Below, piece by piece: positions 7,378-16,195 of a stretch of 64,000 nt of DNA. Each line of letters opens with the position of its first letter. The stretch's first letter is position 1. The notes beneath the pieces were generated by a model. The model was not told the origin of the DNA, searched no databases, and was given only the letters and a program-made list of their open reading frames with translations. Origin of the DNA: Cecembia lonarensis LW9. GTDB lineage: Bacteria > Bacteroidota > Bacteroidia > Cytophagales > Cyclobacteriaceae. The stretch spans positions 1 through 64,000 of the forward strand of contig NZ_AMGM01000003.1 in the NCBI RefSeq assembly GCF_000298295.1, written 5' to 3'. Position numbers and translations under genes: made by a program.

Positions 7378-7625
7378 TGCCTAAAAAGCTCACCCTTAAC
7401 GTCGATGAAACAATCATCGAAAAGGCTAAAACCTATGCCCATCAGACGGGAAGGAGTCTATCTAGCCTGGTGGAGAATTATTTAAGAGATTTAGTTGCCC
7501 GCGAGCAACCAAACAGTCTTATTGATGAAAAAATTTCCAGGCTTTCGGGCAAAATTAAGCTTCCCGAAGATTTTAATGAAGCAGAGGCATTAAGATCATT
7601 CCTTGAAGAAAAGCATTTAAAATGA
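7377..7625 (+). CDS. Ribbon-helix-helix antitoxin (DUF6364-like)
   Basis: 82 residues. The N-terminus KKLTLNVDETIIEKAKTYA-HQTGRSLSSLVENYL is a clear ribbon-helix-helix DNA-binding domain (strand, helix, GRS turn, helix), as in DUF6364 antitoxins. The C-terminal 35 residues should wrap the toxin. The stop overlaps the toxin start as ATGA (7622-7625). Direct repeats over the start codon (7347-7377) suggest autoregulation. Confidence 0.85.
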   Translation: MPKKLTLNVDETIIEKAKTYAHQTGRSLSSLVENYLRDLVAREQPNSLIDEKISRLSGKIKLPEDFNEAEALRSFLEEKHLK

Positions 7626-8041
7626 AAGTGTTTTTTGATACGAATATCCTGATCGATTTTTTAAGCGACAGAGGTGCATTTACCAAATATGCCACCATCC
7701 TATTTCAATTTGCCAGTAAAAAGAAAATAAGCATATACACTTCTTCACATGCAATTGCAACAACCTACTATATTTTAAAAAAATACACTGATGACAAATC
7801 TCTGAGAAGAAAATTACTTGATTTGATGGACCTATTAGAGGTTTTGGATGTAACCAAATCCCAAGTAAAAAAAGCTTTGATTTCAGACAGAGCTGATTTT
7901 GAAGATGGTATACAGCTTTTAAATGCAGAATCCGTTTCAGGAATGGCCTACATTGTCACCAGAAATTTGAGAGATTTCAAGGACACCTCAATCCCTGCTA
8001 TCGGACCGGAAGCAATGGTCGCTATGATCGAAGGAAAATAG
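7622..8041 (+). CDS. PIN-domain toxin (VapC family)
   Basis: 139 residues with PIN features: Asp6 in VFFDTNILIDFL, the ADFEDGIQ acidic cluster (Asp92, Glu94, Asp95) and the late IVTRNLRDF segment. The family cuts RNA in an Mg-dependent way. Translationally coupled to the antitoxin by a 4-nt overlap. It is only distantly similar to the PIN toxin at 1133-1507, so the two pairs were acquired separately. Two hairpins (8102-8138) follow before sbcD. Confidence 0.88.
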   Translation: MKVFFDTNILIDFLSDRGAFTKYATILFQFASKKKISIYTSSHAIATTYYILKKYTDDKSLRRKLLDLMDLLEVLDVTKSQVKKALISDRADFEDGIQLLNAESVSGMAYIVTRNLRDFKDTSIPAIGPEAMVAMIEGK

Positions 8042-8101
8042 CTACAGTGAATTCATTGCGACTTTATGGCCAATCCATAAAAAACTTCTCGCATTCGCGC
8101 C

Positions 8102-8138
8102 TTTGGGTGCACCCAAAATCTTGGTGTCTTTCCACCAA
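8102..8138. other. Two short hairpins between vapC and sbcD
   Basis: TTTGGGTGCACCCAAA (8102-8117) is a perfect palindrome, and TTGGTG / CACCAA (8121-8138) forms a second small stem. They may end the toxin operon; no long T-tract follows. Confidence 0.4.
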
Positions 8139-8157
8139 AAACCCTTATTTTTAAAAC

Positions 8158-9375
8158 ATGAAAATACTCCATACCGCAGACTGGCACTTAGGCAAAAGAC
8201 TCCAGGAATACCCCCGATTGGAAGAACAAAAGGAAGTCCTTCAGGAAATCGTAAACATCGCCGAAAAGGAAGACGTGGACCTTGTCCTACTGGCCGGGGA
8301 TATTTTTGACAGCTTCAACCCCAACCATGAAGCGGTCGAGCTCCTATACAAAACCCTGAAAAAACTGTCCAACAACGGCCAAAGACCCATCATCGCCATC
8401 TCAGGCAACCATGACTCTACGCAGTTTATCGAAGCCCCCGACCCGTTGGCCAGGGAAATGGGCATTTTCTTCTACTCCAAATACGACAGCTTGATCCCAA
8501 TAGGACAGCTTGACAATGGCATTCAGGTACTTCAAAGTGAAACTGGATTTGTTGAGCTGAAACTTCCCAAATATGGGTTTCCTGTGAGAATACTTTTGGC
8601 TCCCTATGCCAATGAACTCCTGCTCAAAACCTATCTGGGTGAAGGGGACCGGGAACAGGAATTCAGACAGGTCATGGCCAAGCGTTGGCAATCACTCGCC
8701 GACAAATACTGCGATGAAAAGGGTGTCAACCTCTTTGTCGGTCATTTCTTTTTCGTACAGGAAGGGCAAAAGCCCGAAGCGGAACCTGAATCCGAAAGGC
8801 CCATCCTGCACGTGGGTGGCACGCAGGCCCTTTTTACCCATAATATTCCTTCCCAAATCCAATATGCCGCCTTGGGACACCTCCACCGCTACCATGCCGT
8901 AGCCCAAAAGCCCTGTCCCATCGTCTATTCCTCCTCTCCCCTGGCCTATTCCTTCAGCGAGGCAGACCAAGAAAAGCAAGTAGTACTGATTGAGGCCCTG
9001 CCAGGAAAAACCGTCAACTATACCCCATTGGCACTCAAAAAAGGCAGGCCGCTTTACAGAAAAACTTTCCAAGACCTAGAAACCGCCTTAGAATGGTTGG
9101 GGGAAAATCCTTATTGCTTTGTGGAGTTGACTTATGTCACCGAACATGCCATTGATGCCTCCACCAGAAAGGCCCTGATGAAAGCCCATGACGGCATTGT
9201 CAATCTGATTCCGCAGATCAAAAACCCTCAGGGACAGGAAAGCCTGAGTCTCAAAGTAGAAGACTTGGAAAAAGACATGCTCAGCCTGTTTAAGATGTAT
9301 TACCAAAGCGAAAAAGGACTGGAACCCAATCCCGAACTGCTCGACCTCTTCAAAGAAGTCATCAGTCAGGAATAA
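8158..9375 (+). CDS. sbcD: Exonuclease subunit SbcD (Mre11 family)
   Basis: 405 residues, usual for SbcD. Metallophosphoesterase motifs are in order: ADWHLG (Asp8, His10), AGDIFD (Asp48, Asp51), SGNHDS (83-87), FVGHFFF and GHLHRYH. The SbcCD complex is an ATP-dependent Mn-requiring nuclease that opens hairpin and blocked DNA ends and handles palindromes during replication. The partner sbcC lies downstream in the same direction, but a 422-bp gap separates them instead of the usual overlap. No insertion or frame damage is seen. Confidence 0.95.
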   Translation: MKILHTADWHLGKRLQEYPRLEEQKEVLQEIVNIAEKEDVDLVLLAGDIFDSFNPNHEAVELLYKTLKKLSNNGQRPIIAISGNHDSTQFIEAPDPLAREMGIFFYSKYDSLIPIGQLDNGIQVLQSETGFVELKLPKYGFPVRILLAPYANELLLKTYLGEGDREQEFRQVMAKRWQSLADKYCDEKGVNLFVGHFFFVQEGQKPEAEPESERPILHVGGTQALFTHNIPSQIQYAALGHLHRYHAVAQKPCPIVYSSSPLAYSFSEADQEKQVVLIEALPGKTVNYTPLALKKGRPLYRKTFQDLETALEWLGENPYCFVELTYVTEHAIDASTRKALMKAHDGIVNLIPQIKNPQGQESLSLKVEDLEKDMLSLFKMYYQSEKGLEPNPELLDLFKEVISQE

Positions 9376-9797
9376 ATCCCTATAGCCCTCCAAGGGTTAA
9401 AAATCTTTCCGCTGTTTTGAAATAGTTATTCAGACAAAATCGGGATGATAACCTAAGGAAAAGATATTTATTGATAATGAAAACGGGATCGTCTAAGTAG
9501 GGCGGGGAGGAATGAATTTCGTCCGGGCCGGCGTTGGCCTTGCGGGGGGAAGGATTCGAAATTCTTGATTTTTTTGGTTACTTTTTTTATCAAGAAAAAA
9601 AGTGACAAAGAAAAAAATGTTAAAATCCCCTCAGTCAGGTTGAAATGCAACTTATGTTTTAATCCCAATTAGTGTTAAGTTATATGAAATTATAAATTTG
9701 AATTCATTTTAGTTTATCCCTAAGAATATCGGACAGTGCCCGGAACTCAAAAATTCAGCTAAAACTCCATTAATCAGATTTTTAAAAAAAATAAACA
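9376..9797. other. Intergenic gap between sbcD and sbcC with hairpin
   Basis: No gene is supported; a minus-strand frame at 9468-9668 is a spurious reading of low-complexity sequence. A hairpin GTTACTTTTTTT / AAAAAAAGTGAC (9577-9606, one G-T pair, ATCAAG loop) could act as a terminator or processing site. A GC-rich patch (CCGGGCCGGCGTTGGCC, about 9522-9540) stands out from the AT-rich surroundings. Confidence 0.6.
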
Positions 9798-12700
9798 ATG
9801 ATCCCCCTCCGACTCGACATAGAAGGCCTATACTCTTATAAAGAAAAACAAAGCATAGATTTTACCCAACTCACGGCTGCGGGGCTATTCGGTATTTTTG
9901 GGGCCGTAGGCAGCGGCAAGTCTTCCATTTTGGAAGCCATCTTGCTCGCCCTCTACGGCAGTACAGAAAGGCTTTCTGACCGGGGAGAAAAGAACAGCAT
10001 GCTCAACCTGCAATCGGAAGCTTTGCTGATCTCCTTTGAATTCCGCTCAGGGAAAAACAATACCCAAACTTACCTGGCCCGCTATTCCGCCAAAAGGAAT
10101 CCCAAGAATTTTGAGGATGTCAAACCTGCCGAACATACCTTTTACAAAAAATCAGGCGAACAGCTGGAGCCGATTTCCGAGCGGGCAGAGGAAATTTTAG
10201 GCATGAAAAAGGAGCATTTCAAGCAGACCGTAATCATCCCTCAAGGGAAATTCAGGGAATTTATCGACCTCACCCCCGGACCAAGGGCGGAGATGATGAA
10301 GGAACTGTTCGGATTGGAGCGCTTCGATCTCTCAGCCAAGACGGGCTCGCTTTTGAAGATTACCAAAGAGGAAAAAATCAGACTGGAAACCCAGTTGCAG
10401 GGTCTGGAGGATATCCAGGAGGAGCTTTTAAAATCAAAGGAAAATCTATTGGAAGCCACCCAGAAAGAAATCCTCCGGCAAAAAAATGCCCTTGACGCAG
10501 CAGAAGCACTTTTCAAAAAACAGGAGCTATTACAGGAAAAACACCAAGCCTGGAAAAACTACCAAGCCGAATGGGAAAAACTGGAAACCAAAAGACCTGA
10601 AATCGAAAACAAGAAGTCTGAATGGAAGGACTTTCTCAAGGCCAAAACCTACCTCAAGCCCGTTTGGGAGCAATTGAAAGATCAGCAGGCCGAAGCTGAG
10701 AAAAACAAGGTCAGTATCATTGATTGCAGCCGGTTTAAGGAATCCTATGAAAAGGAAATTGAAGCGGATGAAAAAGAACTGCAGGACCTAAAAGAAAAAG
10801 CCAGCCAAAAATCCGCCAGGGAAGCCAAAATTCGTGACCTACAAAAGGTCATAGAGATCAAACTTCTGGAAACCCAGCGAGAAACCTTGGAGAAAAGAAA
10901 AGAAACACTTGAACCTGCGGTAAATACGCGAAAAAACAGCATCCAACAATTACAGCAGGAAATCCAATCCTTGGAGCAAAAGCTGGAAAACATGGAAGTC
11001 CCGAACCATAACTTACTGGCCGAATGGAAAAGTGCCGCCAAGGACTGGCAGCAGGAAGAGGATTTGATCCGTAAAAAACAGGAGGACCTAAGCGAAGTAA
11101 AGCAAAAGACAGCCCTACTGGAAGACAAGAGAAAAGGCTTAAAGGCCATTTTACCGCTTGACTTCACTGACTTTGAGGCAGCTATTGAAGCCACCAAGAA
11201 ACAAAAGCAGGACTTGGAAACCGAGAAGGAAATGCTACAAGAGAAGGCCGGGCTTGCCGCCCATGTGCATCTGCTACAAGAGGGAGAAGCCTGTCCATTG
11301 TGTGGTTCGCCGGAACATCCCGCTCCCCTTCAGGGAGAAAAAGAATCAGCGCTCTTGATTGCAAAGCAAGAGGAGATCAAAAAGCTCCAACAAAATCTGG
11401 AGCAGCTTGAAAGACAATCCCAGCAATTCCGGGAATTAGGCATCCACTTGGACAATTTTCTGCAGCAGCAAAAAAAGCTGGAGGATGAACTCGAGGAATC
11501 CGAAAATAAACTCGACTTCCTCAAGCGGCAGCTGACCTTACAGGGCATCCCTTCCAAGGACGCATTGGCCGAAAAAATCTCGGAATCGGATAGCGTTTTT
11601 AGAAAAAAAGAAGAGGGGCTTTTACAGCTGAAACATGTCAGGGCAAAATGGGAAAAGGAAAGGCTCCATTTGGAGGAGGAAGAAAACAAATTAAGGCTTG
11701 CAGAACAGGAATTGATCGCTATACAAAGCAAAGCCCTTTCCAAAAAGGAGGAAATCAATGACCCTGCGTTTTGCCAGCCATTTTATACCAAGGAGGCAAG
11801 GACAATTCATGAAACAATCCAAAAAGTAGAAACTGACATACAGACCACGGCAGACAAACTAGAAGGCAAACTCAAAGTGCTGGAGGAAACGAGGCATAAG
11901 GCTGCGACGAACCTGGCCAACCTAAAGACCTATGAGCAAAACCTGGAAGCAAACCTGAATAAAATAAAAGAACTGGAAATACAATTCGAAAAACTGAAAG
12001 TGGAACATGGCTTCCCGGATCAGGAAGCCTTGATCGCGCTTTTCCACCATTCCCTGGATGCGGACAAGGTGGATGCCGAAATCCGTCAGTTTGAGGACAG
12101 AAGCCTTGTGGTCAAAACCAAAATCCAGGAACTGGAGTCGATGGAAGGTTTGCAGACATTTTCTGAAGAAGCCTTTAGAAAAGTTACAGAAGCCCTGGAG
12201 GAATGCAAGGCCGCATACAGCGAAAGCCAGAAAACACAGGCCCTGTTGGCGCAGGAAATCAGGACAGTCCAATCCCAATTGAAGGAAAAGAAGGAATTGC
12301 AGGGGCTCTTTGCCCAAGTGGAAAACAGGGAATCCAACCTCAAAGAACTGGAAAGATTGTTTAAGGGCAGTGGCTTTGTGAAGTATGTGAGTTCCATTTA
12401 CCTCAAGGAATTATGCCATACCGCCAACGTGCGTTTTATGAAGCTGACCAAAAATAGCCTCAGTCTGGACATTGACGACAACAATACCTTCTGGGTGATT
12501 GACTACCTGAACGGGGGCAAAAAGCGCTTGCTGAAAACCCTTTCCGGGGGACAGACCTTTCAGGCTTCCCTTTGTCTGGCATTGGCCTTGGCGGAAAAAG
12601 TCAAAGCCCTCAATCAGGCCGATCAATCTTTCTTTTTCCTGGATGAAGGTTTCGGAGCACTGGACAAGAATGCCCTAAGGGTGGTCTTCGAAACCCTCAA

Positions 12701-12830
12701 ATCCCTTCGCCATGAGAACCGCATTGTCGGTATCATTTCCCATGTGGAAGAATTGCAGCAGGAAATCGGCGTTTACGCTAAGGTGGAGCTGGATGCGGAG
12801 AGGGGAAGTTTGGTGGGATATTCTTTTTAG
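9798..12830 (+). CDS. sbcC: Exonuclease subunit SbcC (Rad50 family SMC-like ATPase)
   Basis: 1010 residues. Walker A GAVGSGKSS lies at about 35-43, a long coiled coil rich in Glu, Lys and Gln spans about 190-870, and the zinc-hook CPLC sits near residue 498 at the coil apex. The signature TLSGGQTFQASL (about 912) and Walker B FFFLDEGFGALD (about 942) complete the ATPase head. With SbcD it forms the nuclease that processes hairpins and protein-blocked ends. The start at 9798 has the expected N-terminus MIPLRLDIEGLYSYKEK. Length and motifs are complete. Confidence 0.95.
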   Translation: MIPLRLDIEGLYSYKEKQSIDFTQLTAAGLFGIFGAVGSGKSSILEAILLALYGSTERLSDRGEKNSMLNLQSEALLISFEFRSGKNNTQTYLARYSAKRNPKNFEDVKPAEHTFYKKSGEQLEPISERAEEILGMKKEHFKQTVIIPQGKFREFIDLTPGPRAEMMKELFGLERFDLSAKTGSLLKITKEEKIRLETQLQGLEDIQEELLKSKENLLEATQKEILRQKNALDAAEALFKKQELLQEKHQAWKNYQAEWEKLETKRPEIENKKSEWKDFLKAKTYLKPVWEQLKDQQAEAEKNKVSIIDCSRFKESYEKEIEADEKELQDLKEKASQKSAREAKIRDLQKVIEIKLLETQRETLEKRKETLEPAVNTRKNSIQQLQQEIQSLEQKLENMEVPNHNLLAEWKSAAKDWQQEEDLIRKKQEDLSEVKQKTALLEDKRKGLKAILPLDFTDFEAAIEATKKQKQDLETEKEMLQEKAGLAAHVHLLQEGEACPLCGSPEHPAPLQGEKESALLIAKQEEIKKLQQNLEQLERQSQQFRELGIHLDNFLQQQKKLEDELEESENKLDFLKRQLTLQGIPSKDALAEKISESDSVFRKKEEGLLQLKHVRAKWEKERLHLEEEENKLRLAEQELIAIQSKALSKKEEINDPAFCQPFYTKEARTIHETIQKVETDIQTTADKLEGKLKVLEETRHKAATNLANLKTYEQNLEANLNKIKELEIQFEKLKVEHGFPDQEALIALFHHSLDADKVDAEIRQFEDRSLVVKTKIQELESMEGLQTFSEEAFRKVTEALEECKAAYSESQKTQALLAQEIRTVQSQLKEKKELQGLFAQVENRESNLKELERLFKGSGFVKYVSSIYLKELCHTANVRFMKLTKNSLSLDIDDNNTFWVIDYLNGGKKRLLKTLSGGQTFQASLCLALALAEKVKALNQADQSFFFLDEGFGALDKNALRVVFETLKSLRHENRIVGIISHVEELQQEIGVYAKVELDAERGSLVGYSF

Positions 12831-13381
12831 AGGCAAGAGATGGGGTAAGGGGGATGTCGGAAGGCGGATGTCAGAAGGATGTATCGGAGATATTGAACCA
12901 TTAAGAAGTTAAGGGATTTAAGGGGTTCATTAAGAGGTGAGAAGCGAGAGGCGAGAGATAAGAAACAAGAGGCAAGAATCAAGAAGGGAGAAATCGGAGT
13001 AAAGAGGGATGTCGGAAGGCGGATGTGGGAAGGATGCTGGCGACACCAAGCCTTTTTTAAAACCAGAAAGTTGGCTCTTGGAAAGCTATATACACTATGT
13101 TTGGGATTAAAAAAATCCGCCATATAGGACATAGGAGAAAACATAGCAGGGCAGCAGCAAATCTTTATTTTTAAAATCAACCGGTTGATACTGTAGAAGC
13201 TATGTGTGCTATCTTCTCCTAATGTGGTTAAAAAAAATGTCCTTGTCTTTGTCAAGTTCAAGTTTCAGACTGCTCTATCCGATAATTTATTCTATATTTC
13301 AAGAGGGCTTTAAACAAAAAATACAGCATCATAGCCCTAATGAGATAATTGGTGATTAAATAACAATGACTTTAGATATCC
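12831..13381. other. Gene-free region with direct and dispersed repeats
   Basis: No gene is supported. A 31-nt unit (GGGATGTCGGAAGGCGGATG then an 11-nt tail) occurs at 12851-12881 and 13006-13036 with two mismatches. Between them is GA-rich sequence (GAGAAGCGAGAGGCGAGAG) and an AACCATTAAGAAGTTAAGGG stretch that resembles 26105-26145. The end of the region carries a dispersed repeat copy at 13171-13238. Confidence 0.7.
13171..13238. repeat. Dispersed intergenic repeat, copy 1
   Basis: Contains GCTATGTGTGCTATCTTCTC, then CTAATGTGGTTAAAAAAA. A second copy at 38166-38230 matches over most of about 65 nt, including the TTAAAATCA start. Both copies are in gene-free DNA and in the same orientation. 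Confidence 0.65.
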
Positions 13382-14554
13382 ATGAAAACAATCAAATTAC
13401 TTTTAGCTGTAGCACTCCTGCAAATCTCCCTAAAATCTTGTAAGCAGCCCTCTGAAGAGACTTCAGCGTCCAATTGGAGTTTGGTACTGGTGGATTCATT
13501 GCAGGTCGGGCATTTGGGAGAAATGATGCTATTGGATATCTCCCCCAATCAGGAACTTTTCCTGACTGCCGATTATCAGAAAAACACCTATTTCATCATT
13601 AACCGTAATGGCGAAAAAATCAGCGAAATAAATAAATCAGGTGATCAGCCTGAGGCCTTTGGGTTTGCTTATTCCGAAATGATCTTCTGGGATGATGAAA
13701 CCATTTTTGTAATCGGTTCAAAAGGACTTAAATGGTACGGTTTAACCGGAAATGAAACCAATTTTGTCCCTTTCAATTCCGAATACCAATTGAAAGGAAT
13801 CATGCGAAATACCGGTGGAGGACCAATTATCCTACAAGATCGGGGAAATACAAAGATTCTTTATCGGGGCGGTGCAGTCAATGGCAAAAGAACAGAACCT
13901 GGCTATTTGGAAAAAATCAGAGGAGGAACTTTGATTGATCCTGAGACTTTTGATTTGGAGCATATTTTCCCCTTGGAAAAAGATTCCCGGTTTTTTGATG
14001 GGAAATTCTATGATGATGGAGACTTATATTCCCGTCTGGCGGTGGGGAAAGATTTTGTCTATGTCACCTATGATTCCAATCCTGTTTTGTATGCCTATGA
14101 AAAAACTCATCCATATAAACTTTCCTTCAAAAGGGAGCTGAGACTTATCAATATTAACCAAAGTGAGGGAATGCCTGCAGAATATGTTGATTATGAGGTG
14201 TATTTAGATGCCTCCAAAGGAGGTTTGAGAAACCTGCAAGTGGACGACAGGTATGTTTACTTGATGTATTTTGAAGGAATCCCAAAAGAACGATTGGCAG
14301 AAATCGAACAACTTTATGAAATAGACGAACTCAAAGCCGACGCAGCATATGAAACTGAAGTTTCCAAAAGGGAAAAAAGAATGAAAGTGTTCACTTTAAA
14401 AGGAGAAGAATTGTCTGATATCAAACTGCCAAATTTTTTGGACAGCTATTGGGGATTTATAGCGAGAGATGGTTTTCTCTATTTCAATAAAGCAGCAAAC
14501 AATGAAATTGAAGAGGATTTTTATACTTTATATAAACTTTGGTTGGAGCAATAA
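13382..14554 (+). CDS. Beta-propeller lipoprotein (paralogue of 36259-37419)
   Basis: 390 residues. A lipoprotein signal (IKLLLAVALLQISLKSCKQ, lipobox LKSC) is followed by propeller-type repeats: LLDISPNQELFLTADYQ, YFIINRNGEKISEINKSGDQ-PEAFG, and FYDDGDLYSRLAVGKDFVYV. The KSGDQPE motif and overall layout match the gene at 36259-37419 (KTGDQPESIG), so the two are paralogues of a group different from the peptide-linked propellers. It has no peptide gene next to it and stands alone. Function unknown; BF3164/TolB-like propellers are the closest described shape. A palindrome and a terminator follow. Confidence 0.65.
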   Translation: MKTIKLLLAVALLQISLKSCKQPSEETSASNWSLVLVDSLQVGHLGEMMLLDISPNQELFLTADYQKNTYFIINRNGEKISEINKSGDQPEAFGFAYSEMIFWDDETIFVIGSKGLKWYGLTGNETNFVPFNSEYQLKGIMRNTGGGPIILQDRGNTKILYRGGAVNGKRTEPGYLEKIRGGTLIDPETFDLEHIFPLEKDSRFFDGKFYDDGDLYSRLAVGKDFVYVTYDSNPVLYAYEKTHPYKLSFKRELRLININQSEGMPAEYVDYEVYLDASKGGLRNLQVDDRYVYLMYFEGIPKERLAEIEQLYEIDELKADAAYETEVSKREKRMKVFTLKGEELSDIKLPNFLDSYWGFIARDGFLYFNKAANNEIEEDFYTLYKLWLEQ

Positions 14555-14577
14555 AAAAATACTCATCCCATAAAGTT

Positions 14578-14603
14578 AATTTACTCAATATATTGAGTAA
14601 ATT
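14578..14603. repeat. Perfect 26-nt palindrome downstream of the second ATPase
   Basis: Centre TTTACTCAATATATTGAGTA with matching flanks gives 26 nt of exact two-fold symmetry. The half-site TACTCAAT / ATTGAGTA returns, less perfectly, at 15942-15961 on the other side of the ATPase gene 14699-15892. Confidence 0.8.
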
Positions 14604-14669
14604 TATAAAAACACAATTTATAAATTGATTATCAGTAAGTTAAACAAATATTTTTAAGCAATATTAACC

Positions 14670-14700
14670 AAAAAAGACAGCCAATAGGGCTGTCTTTTTT
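14670..14700. terminator. Bidirectional terminator
   Basis: Thirteen-nt arms AAAAAAGACAGCC / GGCTGTCTTTTTT around an AATAG loop. T-tracts on both strands let it serve both the propeller gene and the convergent ATPase gene, whose stop at 14699 lies at its edge. Confidence 0.9.
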
Positions 14701-15892
14701 AAAATAAATCCGATACATCCATTTGTAAAAACTCCTGCCAAGGAATTCCACCTGAGCCTATCACTAATGCTTTGTCAGGGTTGAATTTTTCTTTGAAAGC
14801 AATCAAACCTGTCAATCGCCCTGTATGCCCGGATTTTACTTCCAGCCCAATGACTTTTTTCTTGTATTCCAAAACAAAATCCACCTCGTCATTCCCCTCC
14901 TTCCAGTAATAGAGAGAAAGCTTTTTGTCTTTAAATACCTGATTGACCAAATGTGCTCCCACAGACGACTCTACCCACCTTCCCCAAATTTTGGGGGATT
15001 CCAGTAGCGTATCCAAACTTTCATCGGATATCCCGGACATGATGGCGGTATTATGGACCTGAAATTTGGGGCTTGAAGCACGCTTCCTTACCATATTGGG
15101 ACTGTATTTCTCAAGTCCACCAAGAAGTCCTGCATCATTAAGGAGTTCAAGGTAATTTGCCAAAGTGGTGGTGTTGCCCGCTTCAGTCAATTGTCCCATG
15201 ATCTTGGTAAAACTCAACACCTGACCCGAATAGGAAGAGCCCAACTCAAAGAGCCGCTTCATCAGGGCAGGTTTATCCACGCGGGTCAACATCAGGATGT
15301 CTTTGGAAATGCTGGTTTCCAACAATGCGTCACGGACATAGCTTTTCCATCGGTCTTCATCATCTTTTAGCGTGATGGCTCCCGGATAGCCCCCAAACCA
15401 TACAAATTCCTCAGCTGTCAAACCAAAAGCATCCTTCATTTCCCTGTAAGACCAATGTCCCAAGTAAGTAGCCTCAAATCTTCCAGCCAAGGACTCTGTC
15501 AGCCCCTGCTGCAGCATCAGACGCGAAGAACCCAATAGTACCAAACGGATATCCTGCTCATCGGCACTATCTTTATCCCACTCTGCCTTGACCTGCTCGC
15601 TCCAATTATCAATTTTCTGAACCTCATCGATCACCAACAAAAATGGTTGGTCAGCCTGCTTGGCCTGTTGGAACCTAGCTGCTTCCCATTGTTGGGCAAT
15701 CCACAACTTATCACTTGCCGGGACAGCATCCGCAGCTACCAATTGCGCAGGGTATTTAAGCTCCCTCATCACCTGTCGGACCAAGGTTGTTTTCCCTACC
15801 TGTCTAGGACCATATACCACCTGTATAAACCTCCTAGGTTCATCTTTGAGTCTCTTGAGAAGTATTTTTTTATCTACTCTTTGATAAGACAT
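14699..15892 (-). CDS. ATP-binding protein with DUF4143 domain
   Basis: 397 residues. Walker A YGPRQVGKTTLV lies at about 27-38, Walker B LLVIDEVQKI, and LLGSSRLMLQQG with SLAGRFE follows. The C-terminus has NDEVDFVLEYKKK and LEVKSGH, the nuclease-like DUF4143 pattern. It is related to, but clearly different from, the ATPases at 2792 and 26944. The gene is monocistronic. It is bracketed by related dyads: TTACTCA...TGAGTAA at 15942-15961 in front of the start and the 26-nt palindrome behind the stop. The function of the family is not established. Confidence 0.88.
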   Translation of the reverse strand: MSYQRVDKKILLKRLKDEPRRFIQVVYGPRQVGKTTLVRQVMRELKYPAQLVAADAVPASDKLWIAQQWEAARFQQAKQADQPFLLVIDEVQKIDNWSEQVKAEWDKDSADEQDIRLVLLGSSRLMLQQGLTESLAGRFEATYLGHWSYREMKDAFGLTAEEFVWFGGYPGAITLKDDEDRWKSYVRDALLETSISKDILMLTRVDKPALMKRLFELGSSYSGQVLSFTKIMGQLTEAGNTTTLANYLELLNDAGLLGGLEKYSPNMVRKRASSPKFQVHNTAIMSGISDESLDTLLESPKIWGRWVESSVGAHLVNQVFKDKKLSLYYWKEGNDEVDFVLEYKKKVIGLEVKSGHTGRLTGLIAFKEKFNPDKALVIGSGGIPWQEFLQMDVSDLF

Positions 15893-16195
15893 ACTATTGA
15901 AAATTAATGAACTGCCAATTTAATCATTCAATTACGTAATTTTACTCATTTTATTGAGTAATTTTTCATTTTATGCCATAAAATATAGATATACAGATAT
16001 TTACAAAATAATTTTTAGATCCAAAAAATATAAAACGTTCTATTTAATAATATCAGTCAAATAGTTCAAAGTATTCAATCTTGAACCAATTACTATATGC
16101 TTCAAGCCGCTCAACATCCTTAACCTAATCGTAACCATTTGAAAACAGAGGATTTCAGCAAATCCTTTATTTTTATTGAAAAATTCAAAAGCCCA
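15893..16195. other. Divergent spacer between ATPase and phosphoesterase genes
   Basis: AT-rich, no gene seen. It holds a perfect 12-nt palindrome AATTACGTAATT (15930-15941) and next to it the TTACTCA/TGAGTAA dyad (15942-15961), both within 70 nt of the ATPase start. The rest should contain the promoter of the phosphoesterase. Confidence 0.5.
15942..15961. promoter_or_regulatory. Candidate operator of the second ATPase
   Basis: TTACTCA and TGAGTAA arms separated by TTTTAT, 50 nt upstream of the ATPase ATG at 15892. The same half-site forms the 26-nt palindrome behind the gene. Confidence 0.5.

Noticed and set aside
9468-9668. Minus-strand frame of 66 codons between sbcD and sbcC
   Set aside because: Low-complexity reading through a hairpin; no family, no start context.
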